NCBI GenBank assembly: GCA_021773645.1
Contig: JAJFJU010000012.1
Coordinates: 587,629-651,628, forward strand
Reading direction: 5' to 3'
Source: Gammaproteobacteria bacterium
Lineage (GTDB): Bacteria > Pseudomonadota > Gammaproteobacteria > HK1
DNA length: 64,000 nt
A program made the position numbers and the translations under genes. The notes below the pieces were generated by a model. The model searched no databases. It saw only the letters and a list, made by a program, of their open reading frames with translations, and was not told the origin of the DNA. Below, piece by piece: positions 16,891-27,845 of this stretch. Position 1 is the first letter of the stretch. Each line of letters opens with the position of its first letter.

Positions 16891-19698
16891 TTATTTCTTT
16901 TCCAGTTTCCGGGCGAGGGCCTCGGCCTTGCTTCGCTCCGCGAAGCTTTCCTTGTACTTTAATAATGCAGTCAGCTCGCGCTTGGATTCCTTATCCCGGC
17001 CAAGACGATTTAGCGCAACCGCCAGATGGTAGAGGATCCCCGGTCTGCGAGCGGCGCGAGAGCGAGCCTCACGCAGAAAGCGAAGCGCCTTTCCTGGTTC
17101 ACCCATTTGTACCAACACCCAGCCATAGGTGTCCAATGCTGCCGCCTGTTTAGGGGCGAGCTGATAGGCCCTTTCAGCGTGGTAAAGGGCGCGTGCATCG
17201 TTATTTTGCAGATAGAGATTGGCGAGGTTGTTGAGTATGGCAGCATCATTGGGCAACGCCTTGATTAGTCGTTCATGCTCGCGGATAGCTTCGGTCGAAC
17301 GCTTGCTTTCCCCATATCCGGAGGCCAATGCTCGACGTACTTCATGGTCAGTGGGGTGAGCAGCCAGCCACCGCTCCACCAGTTTCAGACCTTGTGTCAG
17401 CTGTCCACTGGATTTGTGGGCTTTATACAGGCGTACTACGAGAATGGGGCTGGCTTTTTTGACTTGTCCGGCTTGATAGGTATTTAGTGCCTCTTTGTAG
17501 CGCTTCATTGCCATCAACGTGTCGCCAGCCAGGAGCTCACCCACGGAATTTTTTGGATGGCTCTGTTGCAGCCCGTGCGCACGCTTGAGCGCCTCTTTGT
17601 ATTTACCTAGGCGTAGCTCTACACGCACCATCGCAGTTAGTACTGGAAGATATCCAGGTTTCCCCTCCAACGCCTTCAAAAGTGACCAATGGGCACCGTC
17701 AAAATCATTTACAGCGATCTGATAGCGGCTGATACGCAGTAAGTTGTCTGCTGCAAAACCGGCAAATTTGGTCATGCGCCGGAAGGTGACCTTGGCCTTG
17801 TCCTTGGCTCCTGAGGCAAGCTCTGCACGCCCCAGTGCCGTCAATATGGGCAGACTACGGGGATGTTTTTGCTCTAGCTGCCGTGCCAGAATCAGGGCCT
17901 TTTTCGGCTTGCCTGCCTGCAGGTAGAGTTCTCCCAAATCAAGTTGGGCAGATAATTGATTACTATCCATGGCTTGTAATTTTTCTAGCCAACGGATGGC
18001 TCCGGGAAGCTGCCCGGTGTCCTTGGACATACGCGCCAGTTCCTCCATGGCACGGGTTTCTGCCGGTGCTAGTCGGAGGATTTCCAGATAGCGGGCCTTT
18101 GCTTCTTTCAGGCGCCCGGCGGCAATGTCTATCTTGGCTAGGTTGTACCGTGCCGGCAGATATCTAGCATCCACCGCAATGGCTTGGTTAAAGGCCTGGC
18201 TGGCAGCCTTTGTTTTGCCGCGGGCGAGGAGAATGGTAGCCAACAGGTTGTGAGCAGTTGGATTCGTTGGCTGATGTTTGAGGGTTCGGAGAGTGCTTTT
18301 CAGCGCCTCCGGGAAGTTGCCTTGCTTGAGCAAAATAGTGCCAAGTAGCACCCCCGAACGCCCACTGGAATCGAGGCCAAATGCGGTTTCTAGATCGGCC
18401 ACTGCGGAAGCCCGCTGACCGGTGGCCAGTCGGCTCAAGGCTAGCTGAGTACGTAGTGAAGCGAGATCAGGGGCAAGTCTTGCGGCATCTTCAAAGTAGC
18501 GAGTGGCTTTGGAAAAATCACGCGTACCCATGTATGCATTTCCGAGCAGGCCATGGAGCTGCGCGTTTTTGGGTGCAAAGCGTAGTGCTTGTTCCAAGGT
18601 TTTTATGGCTCGAGCGTGCTTTCCCCGGCGAATTAACAAGTTACCCAATAATATGCGTCCACCCACATGGTGAGGCACCAGCTTCATAAAGCGCTGAATC
18701 TCCTCATAGGCGGAGTCGTATTTCCCCTCGGCGTGATGAATTACCGCGGATAACAGCAGGCTGGGTGGGTGGCTGAAGAGAAAATCACGCCCTTTGCTGA
18801 GCAAGGTGATACCTGCTGTACGCAATACCGCCTGGGCCTCGGCAAGTTGATCGGCCTGGGCTAGCACCATGGCATGGAGATAGCTTGCCTGTGGATCATA
18901 GGGATGCCGATCGCGGACCAACTCCAATTCCGTGATTGCTTCTTCTTTCCTTCCAAGATCGAGCAGTGCAGCGGTTTTTCCGATGCGTGCCCGAAAATGC
19001 TTTTCGTAGAGCGCGAGGGCCTTGTCGTAATATTGAATGGCGCCTTCAAGGTCTTGTCGGATGCGGCGGATCTCTCCTTTGACATACCATGCACCGGCAC
19101 TCTCCGGGGCGATGGAAGTGGCTTCATCGGCAAGATCTTCGGCACCTTCATGGTCGCCTCGCTGCAGTAGTACCGTGGCTTTTCCAATGATGGGGTCCGC
19201 ACTATCAGGGGTCAGGCGGGCTGCCAAGGTAAAGTCTATATCCGCTTCCTTCAGCTGGCGCAGTTGTACCCGGGTTTCGCCACGAATAACGGCCAGTGCG
19301 GACTCGGTTTCCGGGTGACGTCGGCCGGCGGGGAATTTATCGAAGATCTGCTTATGCTTGCCTTGGAGTAAATAGGCCTTGGCCAAAGGGACCAGTACCA
19401 GATTTTCATCCGCCCCGGAGGCTAGTGCGACCCGCAGCTCCTTTTCCGCATTGGCGCCGTCTTCCTTGCTCAGATAAACGCGGCCAAGCAGCAGGCGTGC
19501 CGGGAGGTGTTCGGAATCCAGCTTAAGCGCATTTTTTAGCTGAATAATGGCTGCGTTGTGTTCGCCCTCCGTATAACGACTTTGGGCATCTTCGTAGAAT
19601 TCCGAGGGGGTGCTCGGTGCGGCAGACACCGACAGGTTCATGAGCAGGATAAGGAATCCTGAAATCCAAGGAGACTGTTTCCGAGTGTGGAATTTCAT
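16891..19698 (-). CDS. prsT: PrsT-like PEP-CTERM system TPR-repeat protein
   Basis: 935 residues. A signal peptide (residues about 1-26, ending SVSAAP) is followed by TPR-like helical repeats filling the whole protein, such as YTEGEHNAAIIQLKNALKLD, ARAIKTLEQALRFAPKNAQLH and ILNNLANLYLQNNDARALYHAERAYQLAPK. Length and layout match PrsT, the giant TPR protein of XrtA/PEP-CTERM exopolysaccharide systems. Typical PrsT is annotated as a lipoprotein; here no Cys lies at the signal peptide end, so a lipobox is absent. Its location 6 kb from a PEP-CTERM gene supports the call. It heads an operon of glycosylation genes, which is not the usual eps-prs locus. An unrelated TPR secretion factor is the alternative. 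Confidence 0.8.
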   Translation of the reverse strand: MKFHTRKQSPWISGFLILLMNLSVSAAPSTPSEFYEDAQSRYTEGEHNAAIIQLKNALKLDSEHLPARLLLGRVYLSKEDGANAEKELRVALASGADENLVLVPLAKAYLLQGKHKQIFDKFPAGRRHPETESALAVIRGETRVQLRQLKEADIDFTLAARLTPDSADPIIGKATVLLQRGDHEGAEDLADEATSIAPESAGAWYVKGEIRRIRQDLEGAIQYYDKALALYEKHFRARIGKTAALLDLGRKEEAITELELVRDRHPYDPQASYLHAMVLAQADQLAEAQAVLRTAGITLLSKGRDFLFSHPPSLLLSAVIHHAEGKYDSAYEEIQRFMKLVPHHVGGRILLGNLLIRRGKHARAIKTLEQALRFAPKNAQLHGLLGNAYMGTRDFSKATRYFEDAARLAPDLASLRTQLALSRLATGQRASAVADLETAFGLDSSGRSGVLLGTILLKQGNFPEALKSTLRTLKHQPTNPTAHNLLATILLARGKTKAASQAFNQAIAVDARYLPARYNLAKIDIAAGRLKEAKARYLEILRLAPAETRAMEELARMSKDTGQLPGAIRWLEKLQAMDSNQLSAQLDLGELYLQAGKPKKALILARQLEQKHPRSLPILTALGRAELASGAKDKAKVTFRRMTKFAGFAADNLLRISRYQIAVNDFDGAHWSLLKALEGKPGYLPVLTAMVRVELRLGKYKEALKRAHGLQQSHPKNSVGELLAGDTLMAMKRYKEALNTYQAGQVKKASPILVVRLYKAHKSSGQLTQGLKLVERWLAAHPTDHEVRRALASGYGESKRSTEAIREHERLIKALPNDAAILNNLANLYLQNNDARALYHAERAYQLAPKQAAALDTYGWVLVQMGEPGKALRFLREARSRAARRPGILYHLAVALNRLGRDKESKRELTALLKYKESFAERSKAEALARKLEKK

Positions 19699-19805
19699 GT
19701 ATTGCGCTCGCTGAGGAAGATCGAAGCTGTTACCTCAGCTTGCGGCTTGTCGGCCCTAAACTTTAGGTTTTTCCGCCGGGTGGCCCGGTGTCGTGAACTG
19801 AGGTA

Positions 19806-21248
19806 TTAATAGTAACGAGGCCGTTCTACTCCCGAGATAACCCGTGCCACGCGGGTGGCCTGGGTGGAATAACCGTATTCATTGTCATACCAGACGTAGA
19901 CGACTACATGCTGCGCGTGCACCTTGGTGGCAAGGGAGTCGACGATTGCCGGGTGGTTGTTGCCAATCATGTCACTGCTAACGACATCTTCATCGCGGGT
20001 GTGGTCGATCTGTGAGGCGAGTGGGCCGCTGAGGGAGGCTTGGCGCAAAACGTCGTTAATTTCATCGCGGGAGACTTCCCGTTCCAGCTCCATGCTGAGG
20101 ATGGCCAGTGAGACATTGGGCGTGGGTACGCGTACGGCGTTGCTGGTCATTTTCCCTGCCAGCTCCGGCATGGCCTTGGCTGCGGCGATGGCGGCACCGG
20201 TTTCTGTCAGCACCATGTTCAGCGGCGCCGAGCGTCCACGCCGTTGTTTCTTGTGGTAGTTGTCGAGCAGGTTCTGGTCGTTGGTGTAGGCATGCACGGT
20301 TTCGATGTGACCAGAGCGGATGCCGAAGCGATCGTTAAGCACCTTCAAGGGGGGCGCGATGGCGTTGGTGGTGCAGGAGGCGGCGGAGAAGATGTGTTCG
20401 TCCGCATTCCAGCCAAGGGTGTTGACCCCATAGACAATGTTGGGGATGTCTTCCTTGCCTGGTGCCGTCAACAGAACTCGCTCCACCCCACGGGCCTCCA
20501 GGTGTTTGCCAAGATCTGCTCGGGTGCGCCAGATGCCGGTGTTATCGATGACCAGGGCGTTATGGATGTCGTATTGTTCGTAGTCGACGCTTTCTGGTGT
20601 GTTGGCGGAGATGAACTGAATGTAATGGCCGTTGACCACGATGGCCTCTTCCTGCTCGAGAATCTCGATATGACCGTGAATCAGACCGTGTACGGAATCC
20701 CGCTTTAACAGATTGGCGCGCTTGTACATGTCGAGCTTGCCGCGACAGACGACCGCGCGTAGGCGCAGGGCATCACCGGCCCCCCCGCGGGCGAGCAGGA
20801 TGCGAGCCAGCAGGCGACCAATGCGCCCGAAGCCATAGAGCACTACATCACGTGAGCCAGTGCTGCAGGTCCCATTATTGAGATGGGCATCCAGCTTTGT
20901 GTGTAGGAAGCTGGCGAGATCACTTTGTCCGTTGCCGGCATGTTCCTTCCGCCATTCCAATGCCAGCCGACCCACATCGATAGTGGAGGGACACAGGCTC
21001 AAGGTCGCTATACCTTCGATAATGGGTAGGGTGTCCCGGATGCGTAGCTTGCTTTGGGAAATCTGACTGGCGTAGTGGTGGTGGGCGAGAATTTCCACTA
21101 TGCCTTCATCCACCAGGACACGACGAAACAGCACTAGCTCGACGGAATGCTCGGTCCAGAGCCTATGAATGATGCTGATGGCATGCGCTGCCAGTTGCTC
21201 TCCCTTGATCCAGCAGTTGAGCTCCTGGGTGTATTTTTTGTTGGCCAT
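19806..21248 (-). CDS. gap: Glyceraldehyde-3-phosphate dehydrogenase, long form
   Basis: 480 residues, about 140 longer at the N-terminus than standard GAPDH. The NAD-binding fold begins with VVLYGFGRIGRLLARILL (around residue 126) and the catalytic segment is SAASCTTNAIAPPLKVL with the active Cys; WYDNEYGYSTQATRVARV is the conserved C-terminal block. Such N-extended GAPDHs are known in Pseudomonas and relatives and act in glycolysis or gluconeogenesis. The function of the extension is unknown to me. AGGAG lies a few bases upstream of the ATG. It is a monocistronic-looking gene. Confidence 0.93.
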   Translation of the reverse strand: MANKKYTQELNCWIKGEQLAAHAISIIHRLWTEHSVELVLFRRVLVDEGIVEILAHHHYASQISQSKLRIRDTLPIIEGIATLSLCPSTIDVGRLALEWRKEHAGNGQSDLASFLHTKLDAHLNNGTCSTGSRDVVLYGFGRIGRLLARILLARGGAGDALRLRAVVCRGKLDMYKRANLLKRDSVHGLIHGHIEILEQEEAIVVNGHYIQFISANTPESVDYEQYDIHNALVIDNTGIWRTRADLGKHLEARGVERVLLTAPGKEDIPNIVYGVNTLGWNADEHIFSAASCTTNAIAPPLKVLNDRFGIRSGHIETVHAYTNDQNLLDNYHKKQRRGRSAPLNMVLTETGAAIAAAKAMPELAGKMTSNAVRVPTPNVSLAILSMELEREVSRDEINDVLRQASLSGPLASQIDHTRDEDVVSSDMIGNNHPAIVDSLATKVHAQHVVVYVWYDNEYGYSTQATRVARVISGVERPRYY

Positions 21249-21341
21249 GATGATTCTCCTGTCCGTGGTGCGGGCGTGTCTCGGGGCGGCGGTTTTCTGA
21301 GTATAGGCTAGACCAGAGAGGTTTCTGGATATCTGCTAAGA

Positions 21342-21881
21342 CTATCGCTTTAGCAGCACATAGACCGCGCCGGTGCCGCCATCGTTGCGGCGGGCAGAAC
21401 AAAAGGCCACGACCTCCAGACGCTGGCGCAGCCAGTGGTCGAGTTGCATCTTCAGCACCGGTTTGCCATCGCGGGAGCTGAGGCCCTTGCCATGGATGAT
21501 GCGTAAACAGCGGATGCCGCGGCTACGGCAGTTAATTAGAAAGGGCGTGAGCGCATTCCTTGCTTCGCGCACGATCATGCCGTGCATATCGAGTTCTGCA
21601 CCGATACTGAACTGGCCTCGACGCAGTTTGCGGATTATCCGTTGTTGCAGGCCTGGGCGGGCGAAGAACAAGGTGTCGCCCGCTGCCATTTCACTCCACT
21701 CTGGCTCTTGATCTTGAAGCTCTCCATCAATAGGGATTTCGTTAGCCTCGTGCCGTTTTGGATGAGGCCCAGGGCGTTTGGATTCGGGTATTACCCGATC
21801 ATCACGGATGCGGCGCACCGATCCGATGCTTTGCCTAAACAGCTCGCCGTCGTCGCTGGATGAAGGGGGATGTTTGGCCAA
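21342..21881 (-). CDS. Smr domain protein (SmrA-like)
   Basis: 179 residues. The C-terminal Smr domain shows AELDMHGMIVREARNALTPFL, CLRIIHGKGLSS and a GGTGAVYVLLK end, the layout of MutS2 C-terminal Smr domains and stand-alone SmrA/SmrB endonucleases. Smr domains nick DNA or cleave RNA; SmrB in E. coli cleaves mRNA at collided ribosomes. The first 90 residues are polar and probably disordered. It lies 30 bases upstream of msrQ on the - strand side but has no evident functional link to its neighbours. Confidence 0.88.
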   Translation of the reverse strand: MAKHPPSSSDDGELFRQSIGSVRRIRDDRVIPESKRPGPHPKRHEANEIPIDGELQDQEPEWSEMAAGDTLFFARPGLQQRIIRKLRRGQFSIGAELDMHGMIVREARNALTPFLINCRSRGIRCLRIIHGKGLSSRDGKPVLKMQLDHWLRQRLEVVAFCSARRNDGGTGAVYVLLKR

Positions 21882-21911
21882 GGAGGGTCTCCGGAGGGGA
21901 TGCTGGTCAGT

Positions 21912-22547
21912 CTAACCGCGTGTAGACGGCGGCTTCAACTGGCCCAGATAGGTGCGTATCTGGGTGGTCAGGGGCTCTAGTGCCGGCAGACGCAGGATGT
22001 AGAGGGCGGTAAGGATGTAAATATAAATGAGCGGGTCACGGTAATCAGCCTTGGTGAGCCAGAGGAAATGCAGCAGAGCGGTGCCAGCAGCGACATAAAT
22101 TAGCTGATGGAGCTGCTTCCAGCGTTGCCCGCCCAGGCGTTTTTGCATGCTGTGGGTGGAGGTCAGGGCCAGTGGCAGGAGTAATAGGAATGTGCCGAAG
22201 CCAACGAAGATATAGCGGCGTTTGCTGATGTCCTCGAGGATGTCCGGCCAGGAAAAATACTGATCTAGCCAGAGGTAGGTGGTGAAATGCAGGCAGGCAT
22301 AGAAGAAGGCATACAGCCCCAGCATGCGGCGCAGACGGACCACCCCATTCCAGCCAGTACATTTACGCAACGGGGTAACCGCCAGGGTGATGAGCAAAAA
22401 ACGCAGCGCCCAGCGTCCCGATCGGAAGGTGATTTCTTCTACGGGATTGGCGCCAAGTGCATCGTGGAAGCCGTCCCATATTCCCAGGCCAAGGGGGAGG
22501 AGTGCGGCAAGGAAAATGATTGCTTTCAGTGGGGTCTGCTGGCTCAT
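21912..22547 (-). CDS. msrQ: MsrQ, heme-binding membrane subunit of methionine sulfoxide reductase
   Basis: 211 residues with six hydrophobic segments; ALRFLLITLAVTPLRKCTG, RRMLGLYAFFYACLHFTTYLWLDQ and WKQLHQLIYVAAGTALLHFLWL contain the His residues that ligate b-type hemes in the YedZ/MsrQ family. MsrQ passes electrons from the quinone pool to periplasmic MsrP, which repairs oxidised methionines. In most genomes msrQ directly follows or overlaps msrP; here 322 bases carrying two palindromic repeats separate them. Confidence 0.95.
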   Translation of the reverse strand: MSQQTPLKAIIFLAALLPLGLGIWDGFHDALGANPVEEITFRSGRWALRFLLITLAVTPLRKCTGWNGVVRLRRMLGLYAFFYACLHFTTYLWLDQYFSWPDILEDISKRRYIFVGFGTFLLLLPLALTSTHSMQKRLGGQRWKQLHQLIYVAAGTALLHFLWLTKADYRDPLIYIYILTALYILRLPALEPLTTQIRTYLGQLKPPSTRG

Positions 22548-22869
22548 TTAGCTACAGTCATTGCAGCGAGGCGGACACGGTCCGCCCTACGCTCGATCAT
22601 GCGGATCGTTGTTTTTGATGGGTTTTGTAGGGCGGGCCATGTCCGCCATATGCCTGGCTAAACCTCTGCTTCACTTCAGCTGGAATGACGCTGTAATCAG
22701 GACATCCTTACGTTATGACCGCGTATTGCATTTTCAGCCAATGTGTCGAGCTTGTCCGCAGACAGTATCGGCTGCTATTTCCTTGTCCCAAGTAAATTTG
22801 GGGCTTATATCGGCATCCTAGCATCGGTTTTATTGAGGTGGCTACGGATCAGTAATAAATCACTTGATT
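22548..22869. other. 322-base spacer between msrP and msrQ
   Basis: No gene is visible. It holds two GGCGGAC-N3-GTCCGCC palindromes (22570-22586 and 22631-22647) in opposite orientation. The remaining 220 bases contain only a weak inverted repeat near 22776-22805. No terminator with a T-run is evident, so read-through from msrP to msrQ is possible. Confidence 0.6.
22570..22647. repeat. Pair of REP-like 17-bp palindromes (locus A)
   Basis: Cores at 22570-22586 (GGCGGACACGGTCCGCC) and 22631-22647 (GGCGGGCCATGTCCGCC) have CTA and TAG flanks respectively, so they point outward from a shared 44-base centre. The same unit recurs at 44047, 44085, 46580, 51708 and 51743. Confidence 0.85.
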
Positions 22870-23781
22870 TCAATAGTGTTTCCGCAGGTCCATGCCTGCA
22901 TACAGCGAGGCGACTTCCTCCGCATAACCGTTAAACGGCAGGGTGGGGCGTTTGAAAATATCGCCTATGCGCCGTTCTTTTTTCTGGCTCCAGCGCGGGT
23001 GGTCCACTGCCGGATTGACGTTGGCGTAAAAGCCGTATTCATCGGCGCCTTTTTGATTCCAGGTGGTGGGTGGTTCATTTTCTGTGAATTCGATGGAGAC
23101 GATGGATTTGATGCTTTTGAAGCCATATTTCCACGGCACCACTAGGCGGATGGGTGCGCCGTTTTGATTGGGCAAGTCTTTGCCGTAGAGACCGGTGGCG
23201 AGCAGGGTCAGCGGATGCATGGCTTCGTCCATGCGCAGGCCTTCGCGGTAGGGCCAGTCCAGGATATTGCGTCGTTGCCCCGGCATTTCAGCGGGGCGTA
23301 CTAGGGTGCGGAAGGCAACGTAGCGAGCCTTTGAGGTGGGGCCAAAGCGTTTGAGGATTTTCCCCAGTGGCACGCCTTGCCACGGAATCACCATGGACCA
23401 GGCCTCGACACAGCGCAGGCGGTAGATCCGCTCCTCCACCTCGGCTGCCTTAATCAGATCATCCAGGTCATAGTTGCCCGGATGCTCGCAAGCCCCGGAG
23501 ACGGTGATACTCCAGGGATGGGTGGTCAATGCACCGGCATGTATCCCCGGAGCACCCTTGCTGGTACCAAATTCGTAGAAATTATTGTAGCGGGTGATGT
23601 CCTTGATAGAGGTGAGTTCTTCCGTGGTGCTGTAGCTGTTTGCTGCTGCCATCAAATTGTTCTGCAAAACGGTAGCCAGAGCAGCACCCATGCCGCCCTG
23701 AATAAAGCGTCGGCGCTTTAGATAAATGGCCTTGGGGGTAATCTCCGAGGCCTTAATGGCTACAGGTTTTTTGATCAGCAT
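22870..23781 (-). CDS. msrP: MsrP, periplasmic methionine sulfoxide reductase catalytic subunit
   Basis: 303 residues. The twin-arginine signal [15 protein letters not shown] indicates Tat export of a folded cofactor protein. The segment [19 protein letters not shown] carries the Cys that ligates the molybdopterin cofactor in the YedY/MsrP family, and [31 protein letters not shown] is the conserved cofactor pocket. It reduces protein methionine sulfoxide in the periplasm with MsrQ. The length equals the usual 300-330 range after Tat processing. Confidence 0.95.
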   Translation of the reverse strand: MLIKKPVAIKASEITPKAIYLKRRRFIQGGMGAALATVLQNNLMAAANSYSTTEELTSIKDITRYNNFYEFGTSKGAPGIHAGALTTHPWSITVSGACEHPGNYDLDDLIKAAEVEERIYRLRCVEAWSMVIPWQGVPLGKILKRFGPTSKARYVAFRTLVRPAEMPGQRRNILDWPYREGLRMDEAMHPLTLLATGLYGKDLPNQNGAPIRLVVPWKYGFKSIKSIVSIEFTENEPPTTWNQKGADEYGFYANVNPAVDHPRWSQKKERRIGDIFKRPTLPFNGYAEEVASLYAGMDLRKHY

Positions 23782-23830
23782 GGGCGGTTCCTCTGTTCAC
23801 TTGGGACATCGTGAGCCCGCCTGAAGTCTC

Positions 23831-26800
23831 TTAGCTGAGTGAATGGCGCGCATTTCGGAACATCCGTAGCCACGGACCATCTACGCCCCACTCATCCGGG
23901 TGCCAGGAATGCTGGACGGTACGGAATAGGCGTTCCGGGTGGGGCATCATGATGGTGGCACGGCCATCCGTGCTGGTCATGCCGGTAATGCCCTCGGGGG
24001 AGCCGTTGGGGTTGGCGGGATAGCGGTTTGCCGTGGAGCCATGATTGTCTATATAGCGCAGGCAGGCGAGTTGATCTGCAAGGGCTTTTCCGGGGCCACC
24101 TGGCGAAGAAAAATCGGCCTGTCCCTCGGCATGGGCCACCGCCACCGGCAGCCGTGATCCCGCCATTCCAGATAGCATCACCGATGGGCTGGGCAGGATT
24201 TCTACCAGGCTCAATCGAGCCTCGAATTGCTCCGAGCGATTGCGCACGAAACGCGGCCAGTCTTCGGCACCGGGAATGAGTGAGCCGAGGCGGGCCAGCA
24301 TCTGGCAGCCGTTGCAGACACCGAGGCTGAAGGTGTCGGGGTGTTGGAAAAAGGCCTCAAATTGTTCCCGTGCCAGTGGGTTATGGAGGATGGAATTAGC
24401 CCAGCCACGGCCGGCACCGAGGACATCCCCATAGGAGAAGCCACCGCAGGCCACCAGACCCTGGAATTCACTCAGGTAGGTACGTGCCTCGAGGATGTCG
24501 CTCATATGTACATCGATAGCATCAAATCCGGCGTGGTCGAAGGCTGCCGCCATTTCTACATGGCCGTTGACCCCCTGCTCGCGCAGTACCGCAATGCGTG
24601 GGCGGGCCTTGTTGATATAGGGCGCAGTCACATCTTCCGCCGGGTCGAAGCTGAGCTTTGCCGATAGTCCCGGATCTTCGCAGTCGAGGATGCGGTCATA
24701 TTCCTCTTGGGCACAGTCGCTCTGATCTCGCAGGGCCTGCATGTGGAAGGTGGTTTCGGACCAGCGGCGCTGCCAGTTGATGCGCTCTTCAGCGAGTACG
24801 ATTTCGTTATCAAGGCGGAACTCAATACGGTCATCGTCGCTTGGTGCGCCGATAACGTAGGCGCTGCCGGCCAGCCCTGCATAACTATTGAGCGTGGCGA
24901 GGACCGCGTCACGGTGCCCTGTTGCGACCTGCAACACCGCACCTAATTCTTCGGAAAACAGGCTGCCCAACGGTTCATCACCGAGTCCATCCAGAGCGAT
25001 GCGGATACCGGTGTGGCCGGCAAAGGCCATCTCGCACAGGGTGGTGAAAAGGCCGCCATCGGAACGGTCATGGTAGGCCAGTAGCCGGCCGTCGGTATTG
25101 AGGGTCTGGATGGCGTGGAAGAAATCAACCAGGATTTGAGGGTCGTCTAGATCCGGCGGGCTATCACCCAGCTGGTTATAGATCTGTCCTAGGGCGGAGC
25201 CACCAAGACGGTTTTGGCCAGCGCCCAGATCCACCAGGATGAGCTCGGTTTCGCCCGCGTCCCGGCGCAATTCCGGGGTCAGGGTGGTGCGGATGTCTGC
25301 TACCGGGGCAAAGGCGGTGACCAGGAGCGACAGTGGCGAGGTGACTTCCCGTGGCGTATCGGCCTCACCCCAGACCGTTTTCATGAACAATGAATCCTTG
25401 CCCACGGGAATGGCGATACCGAGCGCCGGGCACAGCTCCATGCCCACCGCACGCACTGCATCGAACAGAGCGGCATCTTCACCGGGATGATTGCAGGCGG
25501 CCATCCAGTTAGCGGAGAGCACTACTTGTCCCAGTTCGGGTACCCGTGCTGCAGCCAGATTGGTGATGGACTCAGCTACCGCCATACGTGCGGATGCTGG
25601 GGCGTCTAACAGGGCAACGGGGGCGCGTTCTCCCATGGCCATGGCGTCTCCCTGAAAGCTTTGGAAGCCACTGGCGGTCACCGCGCAATCGGCAACCGGG
25701 ATTTGCCACGGACCCACCATTTGGTCCCGCGCCACCAAGCCGGTAATGGTGCGATCGCCAATGGTAATCAGGAAGGTTTTGTCGGCCACCGTGGGTAGGG
25801 CGAGCAAACGCGTTGCGGCCTCTGTAAGTTTAGCTGTATCACCGGGAGCAAAGGCTTCACCCAATGGTGTCCGGCGTGCGGTGACTCGGCGCATGGCAGG
25901 CGGATGGGAAAGCATGAGATCGAGGGGTATATCGATGGGCCGGTTGTCGAAAACCGGGTCTTCCATGATTAGTTGTGGCTCTTTGGTAGCGATGCCGATC
26001 TCGGCGTAGGGGCAGCGTTCGCGTTCGCAAATGCTGGTAAATAGTTCCATGGCATCCGGTGCCACCGCCAGGGTGTAGCGTTCCTGCGCCTCGTTACACC
26101 AGATTTCCATCGGTGCCATGCCAGGATCATCATTGTTGATCTTGCGCAGGTTTAATCGTGCGCCCTTGCCATCATCGTGCACCAGCTCCGGTATGCCGTT
26201 GGATAGGCCGCCAGCGCCAATATCGTGAATGGAGAGGATGGGATTGTGCTCGCCCAGCTGCCAGCAGGCGTCGATCACCTCCTGACAGCGGCGCTCCATT
26301 TCCGGATTGGCACGTTGTACCGAGGCGAAATCCAGTTGCTCCGCGCCCTCACCGGAGCTCACCGAGGAGGCGGCACCGCCGCCGAGACCGATAAGCATGG
26401 CGGGACCACCGAGGACCACGATATGGGAGGCAGGCGGAATGGAGAGTTTCTCTACCTGACCGGGGTCCATGGTACCGATACCACCGGCGGCCATGATGGG
26501 TTTGTGATAGCCGCGGATCTCGTTGCCCGTCCGGGTCTTGATGGTTTCCTCGTAGGTACGGAAATAACCACACAGTGCCGGGCGACCGAATTCATTGTTA
26601 AAGGCGGCGCCGCCGATGGGCCCCTCCAGCATGATGTCCAACGCCGAGGATTGGCGTCCGGGCTTGCCGTTGTCTTGTTCCCAAGGCTGGGTAAAGGCGG
26701 GAATACGCAGATTGGAAACCGAGAATCCCGTGAGCCCTGCCTTGGTACGCGAGCCACGGCCAGTGGCGGCTTCATCGCGGATCTCGCCGCCAGAGCCGGT

Positions 26801-27730
26801 GGCGGCACCGGGAAAGGGTGAGATAGCGGTGGGGTGGTTGTGGGTCTCTACTTTCATCAGGATGGCGGCCTCGCCGTCCTTATAGTTATATTTCCGGGTC
26901 TTGAGATCGCGGTGAAATTGCGAACTCTGCCAGCCTGAAATAACCGCCGAGTTGTCCTTGTAGGCGGAGAGCACATCCCCTGGGTTCTGGCGGTGGGTAT
27001 TACGAATCATGTCGAACAGCGAGCTTTCCTGCGCCTCGCCATCGATGATCCAGCTGGAGTTAAAGACTTTGTGGCGGCAATGCTCGGAGTTGGCCTGAGC
27101 GAACATCATCAGCTCGATATCGTTGGGGTTACGACCCAGTTGAGTGAAGCTCTCGGTAAGATAGGTGATCTCATCGGCGCTAAGTGCCAGACCGAGCTTC
27201 TGGTTAGCCTGCCACAGTGCTTCGTCACCTTCCCCTAGTACATCGACGGTGGTCAGCGGCGTGGGCGCAGCATGAATGAACAGGGATTCCCCAGCCGCCA
27301 GGTTTTCCAACACGGCTTCGACCATGCGGTCGTGCAGCAGGGGCGCGATGCGGGTGCAGATTTTTTCTCCGGGGAGCTGGCCATCGGAGAGCTCCAGATA
27401 CCACGCAATACCCCGTTCCACGCGCAGAACGTTCGTTAGCCCACAGTTATGGAGAATATCCGTTGCCTTGGTGGACCAGGGCGAGATGGTGCCAGGCCTC
27501 GGGGTAACCAGCAGGGTCGGCGCCTCGGCGAGTGGCGCGGTAGAAACCGGGCCGTCCAGCAGGATGTCTGTGAGTTGTGTGCTTTCGTCTTCAGCGAGTG
27601 TCGATTCGCTGTCAACAAAATAAACGAACTCGGCCTTGAGATCGGTGATTTCGGGATTGTCCCGCTGCAGCTCCTGTAATTTCCTGGCGAGGCGAAAGGG
27701 GGTGAGGGCAGCATTACCACGGAGATGCAT
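23831..27730 (-). CDS. purL: Phosphoribosylformylglycinamidine synthase
   Basis: 1299 residues, the length of single-chain proteobacterial PurL. It converts FGAR plus glutamine and ATP to FGAM in purine synthesis. The order is N-terminal domain, linker with [10 protein letters not shown], two AIRS-type synthase domains ([27 protein letters not shown], then [15 protein letters not shown]) and a C-terminal glutaminase with [13 protein letters not shown] containing the nucleophile Cys and [10 protein letters not shown] with the catalytic His. Nothing in the sequence suggests damage. It is divergently arranged from the higBA remnant. Confidence 0.98.
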   Translation of the reverse strand: MHLRGNAALTPFRLARKLQELQRDNPEITDLKAEFVYFVDSESTLAEDESTQLTDILLDGPVSTAPLAEAPTLLVTPRPGTISPWSTKATDILHNCGLTNVLRVERGIAWYLELSDGQLPGEKICTRIAPLLHDRMVEAVLENLAAGESLFIHAAPTPLTTVDVLGEGDEALWQANQKLGLALSADEITYLTESFTQLGRNPNDIELMMFAQANSEHCRHKVFNSSWIIDGEAQESSLFDMIRNTHRQNPGDVLSAYKDNSAVISGWQSSQFHRDLKTRKYNYKDGEAAILMKVETHNHPTAISPFPGAATGSGGEIRDEAATGRGSRTKAGLTGFSVSNLRIPAFTQPWEQDNGKPGRQSSALDIMLEGPIGGAAFNNEFGRPALCGYFRTYEETIKTRTGNEIRGYHKPIMAAGGIGTMDPGQVEKLSIPPASHIVVLGGPAMLIGLGGGAASSVSSGEGAEQLDFASVQRANPEMERRCQEVIDACWQLGEHNPILSIHDIGAGGLSNGIPELVHDDGKGARLNLRKINNDDPGMAPMEIWCNEAQERYTLAVAPDAMELFTSICERERCPYAEIGIATKEPQLIMEDPVFDNRPIDIPLDLMLSHPPAMRRVTARRTPLGEAFAPGDTAKLTEAATRLLALPTVADKTFLITIGDRTITGLVARDQMVGPWQIPVADCAVTASGFQSFQGDAMAMGERAPVALLDAPASARMAVAESITNLAAARVPELGQVVLSANWMAACNHPGEDAALFDAVRAVGMELCPALGIAIPVGKDSLFMKTVWGEADTPREVTSPLSLLVTAFAPVADIRTTLTPELRRDAGETELILVDLGAGQNRLGGSALGQIYNQLGDSPPDLDDPQILVDFFHAIQTLNTDGRLLAYHDRSDGGLFTTLCEMAFAGHTGIRIALDGLGDEPLGSLFSEELGAVLQVATGHRDAVLATLNSYAGLAGSAYVIGAPSDDDRIEFRLDNEIVLAEERINWQRRWSETTFHMQALRDQSDCAQEEYDRILDCEDPGLSAKLSFDPAEDVTAPYINKARPRIAVLREQGVNGHVEMAAAFDHAGFDAIDVHMSDILEARTYLSEFQGLVACGGFSYGDVLGAGRGWANSILHNPLAREQFEAFFQHPDTFSLGVCNGCQMLARLGSLIPGAEDWPRFVRNRSEQFEARLSLVEILPSPSVMLSGMAGSRLPVAVAHAEGQADFSSPGGPGKALADQLACLRYIDNHGSTANRYPANPNGSPEGITGMTSTDGRATIMMPHPERLFRTVQHSWHPDEWGVDGPWLRMFRNARHSLS

Positions 27731-27845
27731 GGGCGAGTTTCCAGGAAAATTGTAGGTGGTGAGAAGGGGCAGAATGATACCGGGTTACGGCATCGGAATC
27801 AGGTATCGGGGCGGAGATTTGCCAAAAGTTGCGCTGCTTAGTCAT

